A DNA stretch of 64,000 nt, from positions 94,158,800 to 94,222,799 of the forward strand of contig CM045992.1 in assembly GCA_025175895.1 (NCBI GenBank), given 5' to 3'. Under the pieces are notes generated by a model, which ran no database searches, was not told the DNA's origin, and saw only the letters and a list, made by a program, of their open reading frames with translations. Position numbers and translations under genes: made by a program. This DNA comes from Wurfbainia villosa. Its lineage: Eukaryota > Streptophyta > Magnoliopsida > Zingiberales > Zingiberaceae. Each line of letters begins with the position of its first letter. Positions within the stretch are counted from its first letter, which is position 1. Shown here one piece after another: positions 11,045 to 21,725 of this stretch.

Positions 11045-11059
11045 TAGGGTTGACCATGC

Positions 11060-11330
11060 GATTATGGGAAAGTCCAAGTGGGGCAATGTAAAGTCCAAGT
11101 GTGGTTCTTGGCAAGGTAAAGTCCAAGTCTTGAGTACTTGGCATGGAAAGTCCAACATGGGTTGGCAAGGGAAAGTCCAAGCATGAGTCTTGGCATTTGA
11201 GAAGTCCAAGGGGTTGATATTGGCGGTGTAAAGTCCAAGCGGGAGTCTTGGCAGCATAAGTCCAATGGTTGGCGGTGTAAAGTCCAAGTGGAGTCTTGGC
11301 GGCGTAAGTCCAATGTGCCTTGGCGGTGTA
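11060..11330 (+). repeat. AAGTCCAAG/CTTGG array in LTR B1
   Basis: About ten units of (GGA)AAGTCCAAG followed by 5-10 variable bases and CTTGGC(A/G). Each unit contains CCAAG and CTTGG in inverted orientation. The same array occurs at 24716-25030 (B2) and 59485-59790 (B3), and a related one in LTR A. The long minus-strand frames rich in CQD, WTF and LDF come from it. Confidence 0.85.
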
Positions 11331-11820
11331 GACACCGTTAGCATGACATAGCCAATGGAAGCACCTGAAGGCTAGCGCAATGGATGAACAAGTCATGGAT
11401 GACTTGGAGGGATCCGAGATGTGTGAGGCTGATGGAGGTGGTTCGTTCGGTTACGTATTGCTCAAGGGTGGTCTAGCAGTAGACCATACTTGGGCTAAAA
11501 CCTCATGTTTGGTGTGCCGGTCGTTGGTGCCATGTGACGATCGGTGGTGTAATCGACTAGGGCTTGGTGAATTTCCTAAGCGAATGCCATAGGTGGCGAT
11601 CGTGATCTTGTGATCGATCGGTGGTGCTCAATCAAGCCGCGATGGAGTCTCACCATTGCTGCGGTCGTGATCAGTGATGATCGGTCGTGATTGTCATAAT
11701 CAGTCGACTGATGATGGATCCGTTGGACTTTTCCAGCGTGGATCTATCCATTGTCTCATGACATGATGGCATCGATCGTGATGGTCGGATCGGTGATCAA
11801 CTTTTTCCATACGAGTTGAA

Positions 11821-11830
11821 GCTATAAAAG
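11821..11830 (+). promoter_or_regulatory. TATA box of LTR B1
   Basis: GCTATAAAAG sits in the middle of the LTR. B2 has GGTTATAAAAG at the matching place (about 46797) and B3 the weaker GGTTAAAAAG (about 60326). This is the likely Pol II promoter for family B. Confidence 0.6.
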
Positions 11831-12323
11831 GAGCTCATGATGGAGGAAAAAGGCATGGTTTCTTGAGAGCATTTGGGGCGATTTGCTGCTGCAAATCAGG
11901 GTCTCCAAGTTGATATCAAGCAATGAAGCGATCAAGCATTCAAAGAGAAATTGTAAAGTAGTTTTCTTTACTTGCATTGTATTTCATTATTGTAATTGCT
12001 TGTATCCATTTAGATTATTGTTGTAATCTATTGTATGAGGTTTCTCCACCTCCGACTTGTGTCGAGAAGGAGTTATTTGTGATTAGTGAGTGCGTGTGCA
12101 TCACTAGAGCTCTTTAGAGCTCGATCCATGTAGTAGGAACCGTTCGATTCCGAACCACGTTATATCCTTGCGTTTGTGTGTTTGTGTTTTCATTCTTGCT
12201 TTATTATCTTTGTTTCCGCTGCGCTAACGAAAATTATAGACAAGCACGAAAATGATTTCCATCGACGTATAGCATGACGCTATTCACCCCCCCCTCTAGC
12301 TTCCAATGATCCCCTACAACATA

Positions 12324-12604
12324 TTCATATTTTATTGTAAGATTGCCCTTGTAATGCTTTTCAAACATTCTCTAGCATTAGGAGTGGTAAACCAACCTTA
12401 AATGATCAAAAATAGACAAGGTAAGATCGAATGACATATCCAGTTGAGGCACTGGTCAAGGTCTACTTACGTCTGGAGTTAGAAATTATGAGTAGTTGAG
12501 TTCCCAGTCGAGATCGACTCGATTCTGTGAGTTTGCGACACGAACAGTAGAGCCGCTGGTCGAGTTTTACTCAATTCTGTGAGCTTTGTGTTTATGTCAC
12601 ACAC
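12324..12604 (-). mobile_element. Element A internal DNA between B1 and D
   Basis: It resumes element A after the ACATA duplication. It contains GTCGAG-type repeats (12430-12570) but no supported coding region. The GGTTT at 12605-12609 is the target duplication of D. Confidence 0.55.
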
Positions 12605-12609
12605 GGTTT

Positions 12610-13713
12610 TGTTGGTGCAGTGAGGCACCGAAATCGAACCTGTGTTTTGATTATAGCAAAGACACAAGGTTAAGTCTATTTTGTTATCTCATGAGTCTAC
12701 TTGAGTGTGCAGAAACAGGTTAAGCTTGAGTTGGAGATCTGCGACACAGTAAGTGCAAGGTAAGACTCGTGTCTGACGAGCGTAAGTGAGGTCGGATCCT
12801 CCATTTAGGAGTTGATCTTAGGCGACAATCCGACCCAAAACTTTCCATGAAAGTCTAAGTCGAGATCGGATGGTTAGAAACCATCTAAATCCATCACATT
12901 TAATATTTCTACATATTGCTTTGAGCTAACCCTTGTTTGAATTCGAAGTTACTCTAATTCGAATTAAAATTAGAATTTGATTTTATTCGAATTCAAATTA
13001 AAATTAGAACTCGAATTGAAATAAAATTAAATAACTAAAGTATCCTGAAAATGGGCAAAAAGAACTAAAAGCAAGGTGGCAACTTATCCCCCAAATCTTG
13101 GTGAGGTGGCCGGTCAAAAGCAAGGTGGAAACTTATCCCCCAAATCTTGGTGAGGTGGCCGGTCAAAAGCAAGGTGGAAACTTATCCCTCAATTGGTGGT
13201 GAGGTGGCCGGATCTCAAGTGGGCGGACAAGGCTTCAAATAGAGGGGGGTGCTTCACATCTTAGACACAACAATTATTACAAAGCTCTCAAACGCCTCCA
13301 CAACGCCGCTCTTCTACGACGACGCCACTACAACGAAGTGCTACCAACATGAAGCTTCACCATTAAAGTGTTAGTAATCGTTTTAGTCGATTGATTTAAG
13401 TTGTGTTTTTCGAGCTTTTATATCAAAAAGGAGAGAGGGGCTTGTCTCTCATCCTTGTGTTTTTGTTGAAAGTTTTGTAATCGTAACTCCTACCTCCAAC
13501 GAGGAGTGTTTTAGTGATTGCCCTCCGTACATGGTCTAGGATCATTAGGGCCTTGGATTAGCAGCCGGTTGGCTGTGAACCAAGTAAAACTCCTTGTGTC
13601 CATCTCTTTTTCGCTGTGTTTATCTCTCACTTATCGTTTTTACAACAAAAGAAAAGAAAAATCGTTTTGCGCTATTCACCCCACCCCCCTCTAGCGCTCA
13701 TTTCGATCCTACA
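12610..13713 (+). mobile_element. 5' LTR of element D
   Basis: It starts TGTTGGTGCAGTGAGG and ends GATCCTACA. It contains a twice-repeated block AGCAAGGTGG...CTTATCCCCCAAATC (13070-13190) and the LTR 3' module CGCTATTCACC...CTCTAGCGC shared with B and E. Confidence 0.92.
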
Positions 13714-13715
13714 AT

Positions 13716-13727
13716 TGGTATCAGAGC
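13716..13727 (+). promoter_or_regulatory. Primer binding site of element D
   Basis: TGGTATCAGAGC, two bases after the LTR end, complementary to initiator methionine tRNA. Confidence 0.92.
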
Positions 13728-14410
13728 TGGGGGCACTCAAATTTGGTGAAACCACCAATTTGAGTAATTTTTATTTCTTTTGTCTCCTTTGTTTCTGTCT
13801 ACGTTAATTTTTGTGTTTTTTTTTAATTTTTCTGAATTTTTTTTCAGACTTTACTTTAATTTAATTTTATTGCTTTTAATCCTTCTATTGATCATCCTAA
13901 CAAAAAAAAACTCTTAATTATGATTTTTTAATTCTATTACTGATTAAAATTAGTTTTTCCCAGAATTAAAAATTCTTTCATTTTTTTTAAAACACTTGAA
14001 TTTTTCAAACCCTAAAATCTTTATATTTCGTTTTATAAAGTTTTCTCGTTAATCTTAGCATTGAATTAAATCTTATTTCCACTAAAATAGATTTTCAATC
14101 AAAATTTAATCAATTAAAAACTTATTTTAATTTTTAAATCTTGTCTAGAATATAAGTTTGGTTTTTCAATATTTTTTACTTAATTTCAACATTAGATTTT
14201 TTTTCTACAAAATAGTTTTTAATTAATTTTCGAAATTAATTAATTAATTTTTTTTTACAGAATTAAAATTAATTTTCTAATTAGTTAATCTATTGATTGA
14301 TTTATTTATCTTTTCTTCTTCCCACACTACTAATCCAAGACGCAAGTCTTGGGACCTTTGTTGTCTGTGTGTTTTTTCTTTTTTTTTTCTCTTCTTACCG
14401 TTTCATGTTA
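13728..14410 (+). other. Element D leader, non-coding
   Basis: This T-rich and A-rich leader runs between the PBS and the gag ATG. It has long T runs and no supported frame. It is probably the 5' untranslated part of the genomic RNA. E has a much shorter leader (51016-51218). Confidence 0.6.
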
Positions 14411-16045
14411 ATGGTCCATCTCGAGGGTTTTAGCACCGTCCGACCACCGTTTTACAACGGTGACGATTTCCGTTACTGGAAAGGTCGGATGGAGTGCTTC
14501 CTAAAAACCCAAATAGAGATGTGGATTGTGATCCAAACCGGGTTCACCCTTCCTACTAATGAAGAAGGTGAATCCTTGGATTACAATCAGTGGTCCATTA
14601 CCACTAAACGACAAGTCGAGGCAGATGCAAAGGCGACTCAAATCCTGCGATCACGGGCTATCCAAGGAGGAGCTGAACCCGACCCTTCATCAACGCAAGA
14701 GATCTCTGACGAGGCGGTGATCGAGTTACGAAGGATCGGATCAAGCTAAGGTTTGCAAACGCGATTTGTTGTTCAATAAATTGTACACACTAAAAATGCA
14801 GGAACACGAGACGACAACACAATTGCACGCCCGCATCCAGGACATAGTCAACCAGCTGCATTCAATAGGACAGAAAGTCGAAAACCGAGATCTAATCAGG
14901 TATGTTCTAAATTCTTTCCCTAGGACCACCTTGTGGCCATCCATGGCCGATGCCTACAAGGTATCTAAGGACCTAGCTAAAGTTAGAATAGACGAATTAT
15001 TCTCAGATTTCGAATTACATGAGCAGTCCAACTCGAAACCCGAGAGGGGTATAGCCTTGTTGCAGGTTCAAAGAAGAAGAAAATCGCAATCAAGACACCA
15101 CCAACCGAGGAGGAAGACGAGTCCGAAGAAGAAGTTGACCCGGAGTTGACTGCTGAACTAATGAACCTAGCTCGAAGGATAGCCAAGGGACGAAAGCGAA
15201 CCACGACTCGACCCAACCAAGGTAAGCCTAAAAGTTCTAATATTAGGTGTTATGAGTGTAACAGGTTTGGACATATCAAGTCCGAGTGCCCCAAGCTCAA
15301 CCACCAAGCACCTAAGCACAAGAAGGCCCTCAACGCGACATGGGAAGAAGCATCATCCGAAGAAGACGAAGACCACGTCTTCATGGCGAAATCGATTGAG
15401 TCAGACACGGAGACCGAACCTGAACTTGAGTCAGAACCTGAGGATGACTCGGACTATGAAGCTACCTTCAAGTCAAGCCACGGATACGCATCCGGTTCAA
15501 AAGATACCCTTAAAGTGAGTCGAACTTTATTTAATACTTTACATAATACGGTTAGGTTTTTGTCTAGGAAATTAGTTAAGTCCGAGTCCAAGGTCAAGAC
15601 CCTGGTTAAGGAGGTCAAACTCCTCAAACACAAGGTCTCCCTAACCTCTTCGACTAGTCAAGTTCGAGAAGAGGACCCAACTCGAGCTGAAAAGCTCGAA
15701 GTTGAGAACTCTCTCTTGAAAAGTCAAGTTGAAGATCTTAGGAACACGTTGGAAAGGTTCACTTCGGGATCCAAAGGACTTGACCTCCTACTTGGATCTC
15801 AAAGGGCCGTGTACAACAAGGCTGGACTAGGGTTTAACTCAAACACGACTAATAGGTCGTATATGTCGATTGTAAGTCGACATAGGAAACATGTCCAAGC
15901 ATGGGTCCCTAAGAACTTTTTGATTTCAACTCTAGGATCCAACCCGTACTGGGTTCCCAAGGACCAAATCCACTATGTGGATAGACCGAACCGATTCAAC
16001 GGTCTAGGGGGAGCCAGTACAAAACATGTTTGTGCTTTAACTTAG
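14411..16045 (+). pseudogene. gag: Element D Gag, frameshifted
   Basis: The start ATG at 14411 matches the start in E (51219) and gives MVHLEGFSTVRPPFYNGDDF. Order: DUF4219/UBN2-type capsid region (14411-15050), CCHC knuckle CYECNRFGHIKSECP (15248-15291), a long acidic region, a coiled-coil (about 15500-15760), and a conserved tail MSIVSRHRKHVQAWVPK. Compared with E, one indel lies between about 14650 and 14760 and a compensating one in an A/G run near 15070, so the first and last thirds share a frame while the middle third is shifted. The stop is TAG at 16043-16045, and pol does not follow directly: a conserved 473-base spacer intervenes. Confidence 0.85.
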
Positions 16046-16180
16046 AAATTGCATGCTTTTTTTTTAAAACTTGTGAACTCACTTAGAACACGTACATAAC
16101 CAACTAAAATCCTTCGAAAAGATTGAGCCTTGGGGAGCCTCTTTTCAAAAATAATCAGTTAGACCAGGAAATAGTCTTAG

Positions 16181-16294
16181 GTGAGTCAAGTCATCATTTT
16201 CTTGAAAATGGCTTTGTCTAAGGAAGTGGTCGATGATCCGATAAAAGAAGGCTCTTGTGCCTCGCCACAACCTGGAAGCCATGATCTTGAAAAG
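16181..16294 (+). CDS. Possible mini-exon upstream of pol in element D
   Basis: A 38-codon open stretch runs from just after a TAG (16178-16180) to an AAG at 16292-16294. It includes ATG at 16208, giving MALSKEVVDDPIKEG. It ends at AAAAG/GTAAAC, a good plant splice donor. Splicing to the acceptor at 16508-16509 would join it in frame (phase 0) to DQWMLDSGCSRHM, the protease start. The same 114-base open stretch is kept in E (52985-53098). No known domain is seen. This is inference from sequence only. Confidence 0.4.
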
Positions 16295-16509
16295 GTAAAC
16301 TTGACAAGCCTAGGGTCAAATCCAAATCTAACATAAAATTACTTGAACCTAAATGCACTTAATCAACTTAATTGGAAGTCATCTCACAAAAAACACATAA
16401 GTATAACATGCTTGATCATATAGACACAGGTGAGATGACCTAGGTTTAACTTACAACCAATTTTTTTTTTAAAAAAATATAACATCCAATCCAACCACCT
16501 TGTGTGTAG
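16295..16509 (+). other. Candidate intron between gag and pol, element D
   Basis: It starts GTAAAC, ends TTGTGTGTAG and is 215 bases long. It is T/A-rich, with a T run (about 16460-16470) ahead of the acceptor. The protease frame immediately downstream is closed on its 5' side by this very TAG, so translation of pol needs splicing, stop readthrough or internal initiation at the ATG at 16519. The matching segment in E is 219 bases (53099-53317). Confidence 0.4.
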
Positions 16510-19500
16510 GATCAATGGATGTTGGACAGCGGTTGCTCCCGACACATGACCGGGGATCAACTCAAATTCACGAAGCTTCGATTCAAACGACAAGGATCGG
16601 TAGCCTTTGGGAATAACAGCAAGCTCAAAATCATCGGATCAGGTGATATCGAGCTTAACTCGAATTTTGTTATTAAAAATGTATTACTTGTAGAGAATTT
16701 TGAATATAACCTGCTTAGCGTAAGCCAATTATGTGACAATAACTATAAGGTCGTATTTTTAGAAAATGAATGTGTAATTAAAACAAATAAAATAGCTAAA
16801 ACAATACTCAAAGGAACTAGGACAAATAACATTTATACAATTAACTTAATCAAATCCTCAGCCAAATGTCTTATGACACAGGAAGAGGAATCATGGTTGT
16901 GGCACCGACGACTCGGTCACTCGCACCCAAGACTCGTCCACAAGATGAGTCAAAGTGGCTTAGTCAGAGGCTTACCCAACCTCAACAATTTGGTTAATAA
17001 AATCTGTAATGGTTGTCAACAAGGAAAACAACCTAGGACACAACACAAGTTAACTAACCAAGAACGAACCTCAAGTGTACTTGAGCTCCTGCATATGGAT
17101 CTATTCGATTCACATGGAGCCAAGTCACTCAATAGAAGTCAATATTGCTTAGTCATAATTGACGACTACTCCAGGTTTACCTGGGTTAGGTTCATAAAAC
17201 ATAAAAATGATACCCTAGATCAATTAATCAATCTATTCAAATTAATCGAGAATCAAAAAAACCTTTAGGTTAAAAGACTTAGAAGCGATCATGGTGGTGA
17301 ATTCGAAAATCAAAGGTTCACCGACTTCTGTAACCTAAACGGATACCACCATGAATTCTCTTGCCCTAGGACCCCTCAACAAAATGGCCTAGTAGAGCGG
17401 AAAAACCGAACTCTACAAGAAGCCGCTAGGACCATGTCGAACGAATACGACCTACCTGATAGGTTTTGGGCAGAAGGCGTTAGCACGGCTTGCTATGTCC
17501 AGAATAGGATCCTTATGGTAAAGAGGCACCTTAAGACCTCGTACGAGATTTATCACAATAAAGTACCCAACATCAAGTACTTTAGGGTATTTGGATGTAA
17601 AGTACATATCTTAAACACTAAGAACCACCTAGGGAAATTCAAATCCAAAACCTCCACCGGAATCTTCTTAGGATACTCAACCACGAGTAGGGCCTATAGG
17701 GTATATAACCACGATACCCTTAAAGTCGAAGAGACTATTTATGTAGTGTTCGATGAAGTACCCGAACCTACAAAACCCCTAATGACCCCAAGTGTTGAGC
17801 CCACTGATACCAAACTCGTCTCCGACCCTGAGATCGAGTCTAATCCACATCAACCAACTTCTCTTGTCGACCAAGTGACAAGTGATCCTAGTCAAACTAG
17901 TATTCAACCAAGTCACCCCATTGATCAAGCATTAGGTGACACAAACCCAACCCAATCTAGGATTCAGACTAACCACCCTATCGATCAAGTGATAGGAGAT
18001 CCTAATCTAGGAGTTCGAACTAGAGCATCCTATAGGAACCTTAGTCAAATTTCCTTAATTTCAAAGATAGAACCCAAATCAATTGAACAAGCTCTTCTTG
18101 ATCCCGATTGGATTATTGCAATGCAAGAAGAGCTAGCTCAATTTACTAGGAATGAAGTGTGGGAATTAGTACCACCACCTAAAGACAAAACGATAATTGG
18201 AACAAGGTGGGTGTTTCGAAATAAGCTTGATGATAAAGGTGAAGTAGTTAGAAACAAGGCTAGGTTAGTCGCCAAAGGGTTTAGTCAAGTCGAAGGCTTA
18301 GATTATGATGAAACCTATGCCCCAGTAGCTAGACTCGAATCCATTCGAATATTGCTAGCTTATGCCGCACATCGAGGATTTAAGTTGTTTCAAATGGATG
18401 TTAAGTCGACATTCCTAAATGGATACATTAAAAAAGAAGTTTATGTTAGCCAAGCCCCCGGATTCGAAAATCTAGATAAACCAGACCATGTTCTAAAACT
18501 TAAGAAAGCTCTCTATGGACTTAAACAAGCTCCTCGAGCTTGGTGCGAGAGACTTTCAATCCATCTTAAGTCAAAAGGGTTTAACCAAGGCTTAGTTGAC
18601 CCAACTCTCTTCGTAAAAACCTTAGGTAAAGAAATATTCATAGCTCAAATTTACGTAGACGATATAATTTTTGGAACCTCTAACTCAGCCTTACTAAACG
18701 AGTTCGTTTCACTCATGGAAAGTGAGTTCGAAATAAACTTGGTAGGCGAGTTAAGTTTCTTTTTAGGTCTACAAATTAAACAAACTAAGGATGGTATATA
18801 CCTATATCAACAAAAATACACTAAGGAGTTAATTAAAAGATTTGAAATGCAAGACGCTAAGATAATAAACACCCTAATGGCGATTAATGTTAACATAGGA
18901 GAAGACCTAGAAAGTAAGTCCATTAACTTAAAGTACTATAGGAGCGCGATAGGAAGTCTCCTATACTTAACTGCGAGTCGACCCGACATCCTATTCGCAG
19001 TAAGTATGTGCACCAGGTCTCAAACCTGTGCTAAGGAGTCTCACCTAACCCTAGTTAAGCGTATCCTTAGATATCTTAAGGGTACACTTAACGTTGGTAT
19101 TTGGTACCCTAGATCTACGGAGTTCGAACTAATCGGCTACTCCGATTCGGATTATGTCGGTAGTAAACTCGATAGAAAGAGCACGAGTGGTTGTTGTCAA
19201 CTACTCGGCTCGAGTCTAGTGAGTTGGTGCAGTAGGAAGCAACATTGTGTTGCCTTATCTACCACCGAAGTCGAATACGTTGCAATGGGTGAGTGTGTAA
19301 CTCAGCTTCTTTAGATGAAGCACACTCTCCAAGACTTTAGGTTGGACTTCACCAAAACTAAAATTTTTGTAGACAACATAAGTTCGATAAATCTAACTAA
19401 GAACCCTATATGCCATTCAAGGACAAAGCATATAGAGGTAAAACACCATTTCATTCGAGAACATGTAGCCAACGGCTCCATACAACTCGAATATGTTGAC

Positions 19501-19596
19501 TCGAAGTCTAACCTAGCAGACCTATTTACTAAACCACTACCCGAAGCCGAATTTAGTCTCTTGAGACGAAAATTGGGCTTGTGCGTAATAGAATAG
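16510..19596 (+). pseudogene. pol: Element D Pol polyprotein with two nonsense codons
   Basis: Order in one frame: aspartic protease (LDSGCSRHMTGD, from 16519), GAG-pre-integrase zinc finger (HRRLGHSH...CNGCQQGK, about 16900-17030), integrase core (HMDLFDSH, IIDDYSRF, RSDHGGEFEN, about 17090-17310), integrase C-terminal region, linker with GVRTRASYRNLSQ, reverse transcriptase with YVDD at 18652-18663, and RNase H (SDSDYVGSK, STTEVEYVAMGE, FVDNISSINL) to the stop at 19594-19596. The frame is cut by TAG at 17266-17268 (AAG in E) and TAG at 19312-19314 (TGG in E). All catalytic motifs are otherwise visible. It would process the polyprotein, copy the RNA and integrate the cDNA. Length and order are normal for SIRE/Maximus. 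Confidence 0.93.
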
Positions 19597-20604
19597 GTTA
19601 GCAAAAGTTTTCAAATGCTATTTTCAAAAATTTTATTTTTCTTATTTTTTTTCTTTATGCAAATGGAACTAGTTTAGGACTTCCCCTAGATATCATGATC
19701 CTATAGATTTAAGGAGCCAACACATCTCACAACACATAGGGTTAATGTGTTTGTGTATTGAGCCACCTAGAACGGCGTGAGATGTTAGGACCCTACTCCA
19801 GGTTCCAAGATGTAGATCAAGTGCGTCAATATGAACCTTGGAGTATAAATATGCAACTAATATTAACCAACTCTAATCAGGACTTGTTGATAATATCATT
19901 TCAATCAAGTCAAACTAGAGTTGAACATTTAGATGAATTATTTTCACATACTATTTTCAAAATCATCATGCTTGGACTTAGGGTTTTCTTAAACCCCCCC
20001 CCCCCCCTACTTTTTTTCTTGATTTATGTCAAAAGGGGGAGAAAAGGCCAAAGTTAAGGTTCAATAAATTCAAAATTTTGAATTTGATAACTTAACTTAA
20101 AACTTTGATTCTGGCCTAAGTTAAGGTTCAATAAATTCAAATTTTTGAATTTGATAACTTAACTTAAAACTTTGATTCTGGCCTAAGTTAAGGGGGAGTA
20201 AGGTTTAGGTTTCAACTCTTCGGAATTGAAAACTTTGGCCTAAGTTAAGGGGGAGTAAGGTTTAGGTTTCAACTCTTTAGAATTGAAAACTTTAAAGGCT
20301 CAAGTTAAGAAATCAAAAGTTAAACCTTTTGAATAATTAACCTTTTGACTTAACTTTTGATTACTTAACTTGCACTTATTTTTGACTCTAAAGAGCCTAA
20401 GTTAAGTAATGCCATTTACTTAACTCGTTATCTTTTATGTTTGGAGAACTAAAAGTATTTTTCAAGTACTCACCCTCGGTCAAGGGGGAGGGTTCCTCTA
20501 AGGGGAGAACTTGAGAAATATTTTTACTACTCCTACTTTTGCTTCATGTCTTTACTGTTTCATGCACTTAATTTCCTTAACTTTGTGTGTTTTTGCCATA
20601 GATC
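19597..20604 (+). other. Element D 3' spacer, non-coding, with purine tracts
   Basis: This is the pol-to-LTR spacer typical of SIRE-like elements. It holds a C run (about 19996-20009), several AGGGGGAG tracts (about 20033, 20191, 20249, 20480) and a tandem repeat (20051-20300). Frames at 19758-20057 and 20511-20732 are short, differ from E and have no env-like or membrane features I would trust. Confidence 0.7.
20051..20300 (+). repeat. Tandem repeat in the D 3' spacer
   Basis: Units start AAGTTAAGG at 20051, 20118, 20185 and 20242 (periods 67, 67, 57). The first two share TTCAATAAATTCAAA and the later two share GGGAGTAAGGTTTAGG. Each ends in GGCCT or similar. The repeat is absent in this form from E. 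Confidence 0.85.
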
Positions 20605-20618
20605 AAAAAGGGGGAGAT
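20605..20618 (+). promoter_or_regulatory. Polypurine tract of element D
   Basis: AAAAAGGGGGAGAT directly precedes the 3' LTR start TGTTGGTGCAG. Confidence 0.88.
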
Positions 20619-21720
20619 TGTTGGTGCAGTGAGACACCGAAATCGAACCTGTGTTTTGATTATAGCAAAGACACAAGGTTAAGTCTATTTTGTTATCTCA
20701 TGAGTCTACTTGAGTGTGCAGAAACAGGTTAAGCTTGAGTTGGAGATCTGTGACACAGTAAGTGCAAGGTAAGACTCGTGTCCGACGAGCGTAAGTGAGG
20801 TCGGATCCTCCATTTAGGAGTTGATCTTAGGTGACAATCCGACCCAAAACTTTTCATGAAAGTCTAAGTCGAGATCGGATGGTTAGAAACCATCTAAATC
20901 CATCACATTTAATATTTCTACATATTACTTTGAGCTAACCCTTGTTTGAATTCGAAGTTACTCTAATTCGAATTAAAATTAGAATTCGAATTTATTCGAA
21001 TTTGAATTAAAATTAGAACTCGAATTGAAATAAAATTAAATAACTAAAGTATCCTGAAAATGGGCAAAAGGAACTAAAAGCAAGGTGGCAACTTATCCCC
21101 CAAATCTTGGTGAGGTGGCCGGTCAAAAGCAAGGTGGAAACTTATCCCCCAAATCTTGGTGAGGTGGCCGGTCAAAAGCAAGGTGGAAACTTATCCCTCA
21201 ATTGGTGGTGAGGTGGCCGGATCTCAAGTGGGCGGACAAGGCTTCAAATAGAGGGGGGTGCTTCACATCTTAGACACAACAATTATTACAAATCTCTCAA
21301 ACGCCTCCACAACGCCGCTCTTCTACGACGACGCCACTACAACGAAGTGCTGCCAACACAAAGCTTCACCGTTAAAGTGTTAGTAATCGTTTTAGTCGAT
21401 TGATTTAAGTTGTGTTTTTCGAGCTTTTATATCAAAAAGGAGAGAGGGGCTTGTCTCTCATCCTTGTGTTTTTGTCGAAAGTTTTGTAATCGTAACTCCT
21501 ACCTCCAACGAGGAAGAGTGTTTTAGTGATTGCCCTCCGTACGTGGTCTAGGACCATTAGGGCCTTGGATTAGCAGTCGGTTGGTTGTGAACCAAGTAAA
21601 ACTCCTTGTGTCCATCTCTTTTTCGCTGCGTTTATCTCTCACTTATCGTTTTTACAACAAAAGAAAAGAAAAACCATTTTGCGCTATTCACCCCCCTCTA
21701 GCACTCATTTTGATCCTACA
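20619..21720 (+). mobile_element. 3' LTR of element D
   Basis: It is the same length as the 5' LTR to within two bases and differs at roughly 30 scattered positions by eye, including a duplicated GAA in the CGAGGAAGAG block. It ends GATCCTACA at 21720, followed by GGTTT. Confidence 0.92.
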
Positions 21721-21725
21721 GGTTT

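Larger units (their letters stand above)
11050..12318 (+). mobile_element. Solo LTR B1, right part
   Basis: It continues LTR B1 after element C. It holds an AAGTCCAAG repeat array (11060-11330), a TATA box GCTATAAAAG (11821-11830), and the LTR 3' module GAGAAGGAGTTATTTGTG...GCTATTCACCCCC...CTCTAGC. It ends GATCCCCTACA at 12318, followed by the duplicated ACATA (12319-12323). The small frame at 11380-11592 has no recognisable product. Confidence 0.85.
12610..21720 (+). mobile_element. SIRE/Maximus-like copia element D, full length
   Basis: It has two LTRs (12610-13713 and 20619-21720), PBS, gag, pol, a long 3' spacer and PPT, and is flanked by GGTTT at 12605-12609 and 21721-21725. The RT/RNase H text (NKARLVAKGFSQVEGLDYDETYAP) and the long acidic Gag place it with the SIRE/Maximus copia group. 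The LTRs are about 97 % identical by eye. Gag has compensating frameshifts and Pol has two nonsense codons, so it is not autonomous. No env-like frame is present between pol and the 3' LTR. Confidence 0.93.

Noticed and set aside
11019..11396. Minus-strand frames with CQDSCLDF and WTF repeats (also at 24677-25042 and 59233-59856)
   Set aside because: These are translations of the AAGTCCAAG array, not genes.
11050..11600. CRISPR array, because of regular short repeats
   Set aside because: The repeats are variable, very short and embedded in a plant LTR; no cas genes, and the genome is eukaryotic.
19758..20057. Possible env-like frame after pol of D
   Set aside because: Short, not kept in E, and it runs through a C run; no credible signal peptide or membrane segment.
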